Assembly: GCA_964058805.1 (NCBI GenBank)
Contig: CAXKVV010001233.1
Location: forward strand, 1 to 32,291
DNA: 32,291 nucleotides
Direction: 5' to 3'
Source: Schoenoplectus triqueter
Taxonomy: Eukaryota; Streptophyta; Magnoliopsida; Poales; Cyperaceae
Every line of letters begins with the position of its first letter. The first letter of the stretch is position 1. The notes below the pieces were generated by a model. The model searched no databases. It was not told the DNA's origin and saw nothing but the letters and a program-made list of their open reading frames with translations. Below, one piece after another: positions 29,929 to 32,291 of the stretch. The position numbers were made by a program, and so were the translations under genes.

Positions 29929-30202
29929 AATAACAACAGATTTGATCCAGTAAAACAAAGCGGTTTGGGAAGCGTTCCATTTACTTGGAACCATTAGTCA
30001 CATGATTCACAAATAATTCATTTTTAACTCTGGCCGGTTGTTTCATAAATAATTCATCAGTTTAATATACATTATGTTTTTTAGGTCAAAAATATTTTAT
30101 TCACGAATTATTCGATAAAAAATACATTATATATTATTTTAAATAAAATTTTATTTTTTAATATTTTTAATATTTTATCATCATAATATATATTTTATAT
30201 AG

Positions 30203-30603
30203 AGTAATGCTATGGTGCTTCGCGAAGCAAAAAATTTTTTTTGCTTCGCATCCGTATCTCGAATTTAAAAGTTCAAACGGCCGATCCAAACCGTTGAGCA
30301 TCATCTTCATATTGAAATATCCTTGGAGATCAAATTTTATATTTTTTTGAATTTTTTTGATATTTTTTAGATGGGTACAAAGTCGCTTATTTTGGATGGT
30401 GCAGAAATCTTTAGATCAACAAAATTTGTACCCATCTAAAAAATATCAAAAAAATTCAAAAAAATATAAAATTTGATCTCCAAGGATATTTCAATATGAA
30501 GATGATGTTCAATGGTTTGGATCGGCCGTTTGAACTTTTAAATTCGAGATACGGACGCGAAGCACAAAATTTTTTTTGCTTCGCGAAGCACCATAGCATT
30601 ACT
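30203..30603. mobile_element. Foldback MITE G, complete relative of array element C
   Basis: AGTAATGCTATGGTGCTTCG (from 30203) pairs exactly with CGAAGCACCATAGCATTACT (to 30603). Each arm has a subterminal hairpin built from GCTTCGCGAAGC and an A/T spacer. The inner arms (TCCGTATCTCGAATTTAAAA; CATCTTCATATTGAAATATC; TTGGAGATCAAATTTTATAT) are nearly identical to element C. The element lies between TATAT-rich flanks. The near-perfect pairing suggests a fairly young insertion. Confidence 0.9.
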
Positions 30604-30865
30604 CATATATATTATATGAAATGAATTATATCCTAAGTTATACCTGTATTGTATCCAAACATCAAATTTTTAACCTCACTAAACATTTTCTGAATCACGG
30701 ACATGTTAATATGCTTGAAACCACTCATTTGTAATAAACAAAAATATATTCCTCTAATTCTTCCAAACAGCTTTGTATTTGTTCCGACAAATTTTAAGTT
30801 TTTTTTTAGTTATTTTTACTGCTTTGCATTTGAATGAGCAGCTAAATTAATTTTATCTAAATCAG

Positions 30866-31109
30866 TAGAGGTGCTATCGGATCGATCGAGTGGGATCCGG
30901 ATACTATTATATTTGAATTCATATTTTAAAAATATTTAGATTTAAATTTAGAATCATATATTTATTTTTTACAAAACAGACTGGTTTTGGTTCTAAATAT
31001 TCATCTAATAGTAAACATTGCGGTATATTATTTCGGTTTCGAGTACATAGCTACCATAACATGTTGTCTTATCGGGTCCGGATCCAAAACAGAGAATCTA
31101 AGCCCTCTA
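30866..31109. repeat. Small hAT-like inverted-end fragment (tentative)
   Basis: It starts TAGAGGTGCTATCGGATCGA and ends CTAAGCCCTCTA. The ends pair roughly, and the interior has GGATCCGGATACTA facing GGGTCCGGATCC. No 8-bp target duplication is visible. Confidence 0.4.
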
Positions 31110-31441
31110 TTCTTGAATTTATACTTATATATTTTTTAAACACCTCGCATAAATATATTATTATAATAATACAACATAAAATGTGCTTTCAAAATTAAAA
31201 GTATATTATAAAAACAAATAAAAAGCATAAGCATCTTCAACAATTAATATAACATATCACCAACTTTTTTTTCAAAAATCATTATAAATATTTCTTTGTT
31301 AAAAGAAATATGCAACTCACATTTCACAATTTTTCTTTTTCTTAGTTGCTGATTGTTAATTTTTATGTCAAGTTATGACATCCACGGGCGATCCAGGTGC
31401 CCCCGAATTTTTTTTGATGAATATCATTGTAATTACAATTA

Positions 31442-31445
<4 letters not shown>
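31110..31445. other. Intergenic DNA, no gene seen
   Basis: AT-rich. The stretch near 31380 (ACGGGCGATCCAGGTGCCCC) through 31560 (AATCCGCCCCTGATG) is probably part of a dispersed repeat also seen near 15200-15300. Confidence 0.4.

Positions 31446-31476
<31 letters not shown>
31446..31476. repeat. (TA)n microsatellite
   Basis: Uninterrupted TA dinucleotides. The plus-strand open frame across it (31353-31577) is poly-Ile/Tyr and not a gene. Confidence 0.93.
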
Positions 31477-31479
<3 letters not shown>

Positions 31480-31685
31480 GAAAAATAGAAAATATGTTTA
31501 ATTTGCCCTTAAGAAAAAAAATCAATTTTTATCCCTCCATGAACCAAAGTATTAATCCGCCCCTGATGACATTATAAAAATGCTGTTGTTTGGTTGATCA
31601 AAACAAACGAATAATTATTATTTTTACTATTATTATTATCATCATTATGATAATAAATAAAATAAAAATTATAATTTATTATGTA

Positions 31686-31689
<4 letters not shown>

Positions 31690-31723
<34 letters not shown>

Positions 31724-31724
31724 T
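31690..31724. repeat. (AAT)n microsatellite
   Basis: Eleven or more consecutive TAA triplets in otherwise AT-rich sequence. Confidence 0.93.
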
Positions 31725-31879
31725 TATTAGGTTTGTTTTGTTCTTCATCGCTAACTGAATTTCATTTTGCATCAACTAATTATATCGTAATAATTGTGCA
31801 TATTTTGAAGTAGCTTTGATTTAAAAACTATAAAAAACAGAATGAAAATGGAACATGTTGGGATGAGAAAATATAACTT

Positions 31880-32291
31880 GATGGGAGCGTCCGTTTAGGA
31901 CTAGCAAAAAAAAGCTCGTGACTTGTTCGGGATCGATTCGCTATGATCTCATTATTGGATCGAGCCGTTAACAAATCAGTTTATTAAGCTCGTTAAGTTA
32001 ATAAGCCGAGTTTGAATTTAGATCAGCTCGTCTCGTTAGAATTGTTTGACTCGTTAAACTATTAATGTTAATTATTTATATATTTTTATTATGATAAACT
32101 ATGTGAAATATTAGTTATTTTAATATTTTTTATATAAATTTTAATATAAAATATTATAAAGATATTATTATTTATTAAATTAGTTTTAATAAATCATCTC
32201 GTTTATTTTATTAACTTAATGAATTAATTTCGAGTTAAAAATTTTGATTCAAAAATAATTAGCAGGGCCGACTTAGCTCGACTTGTAAAAC
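31880..32291. repeat. Dispersed repeat with AGCTCG words, cut by the window end
   Basis: AAGCTCGTGACTTGTTCGGG, GATCGAGCCGTTAACAAA, AAGCTCGTTAAGTTAATAAG and TCAGCTCGTCTCGTTAGAAT repeat the CTCG/CGAG words typical of a common plant hAT-like MITE type. The right part includes GACTTAGCTCGACTTG at the window edge. The full extent is unknown. Confidence 0.4.

Noticed and set aside
1..32291. CRISPR arrays, operons, Shine-Dalgarno sites, replication origins
   Set aside because: None is present. All regular repeats are microsatellites, MITE arms or the 142-bp tandem array, and the genes are spliced and eukaryotic.

Overview
This is plant nuclear DNA: AT-rich, no operons, spliced genes with GT-AG introns, LTR retrotransposon debris, many small inverted-repeat elements, and a decayed piece of plastid genome. 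The plastid piece keeps the order psbK-psbI-trnS(GCU)-trnG(UCC)-trnR(UCU). That order is broken by the large plastid inversions of grasses and of Asteraceae, so the host is probably an angiosperm outside those groups. I cannot name the species.

Layout. 1-2640: intergenic, with a GC-richer promoter-like island near 2330-2610. About 2644 to 5600-5848: the nuclear plastid insertion (NUPT), with a psbK tail, a broken psbI and three tRNA genes (trnG still carries its group II intron). 5849-9540: intergenic, with a foldback element and a 400-bp hAT-like MITE that has a perfect 8-bp target duplication. 9541-11190: four different foldback elements placed end to end, separated only by TA or TA/GA tracts. 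11191-17400: intergenic, with a tRNA-type SINE, a minus-strand open frame with evenly spaced cysteines, a ~142-bp tandem repeat and an LTR-like fragment. 17460-24660: a BTB/NPH3 gene of the NPY type (four coding exons, 636 aa) whose introns hold several MITEs. 24931-26634: a compact Copia-type retrotransposon with both LTRs, in which gag is fused in frame to the tail of the RNase H region. 27483-28401: a two-exon class II LOB-domain gene (LBD37/38/39 type, 202 aa) with an LxLxL repression motif. 28402-32291: intergenic, with more MITEs and microsatellites.

The two intact genes are on the + strand. From family knowledge, NPY proteins act with AGC kinases in PIN/auxin-dependent organ formation, and LBD37/38/39 proteins are nitrogen-responsive transcriptional repressors. 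I see nothing that links the two beyond proximity. The rest is mobile-element and organelle-derived material. Its most unusual parts are the four-element foldback array with its subterminal hairpins, and the short gag-RNase H retroelement.
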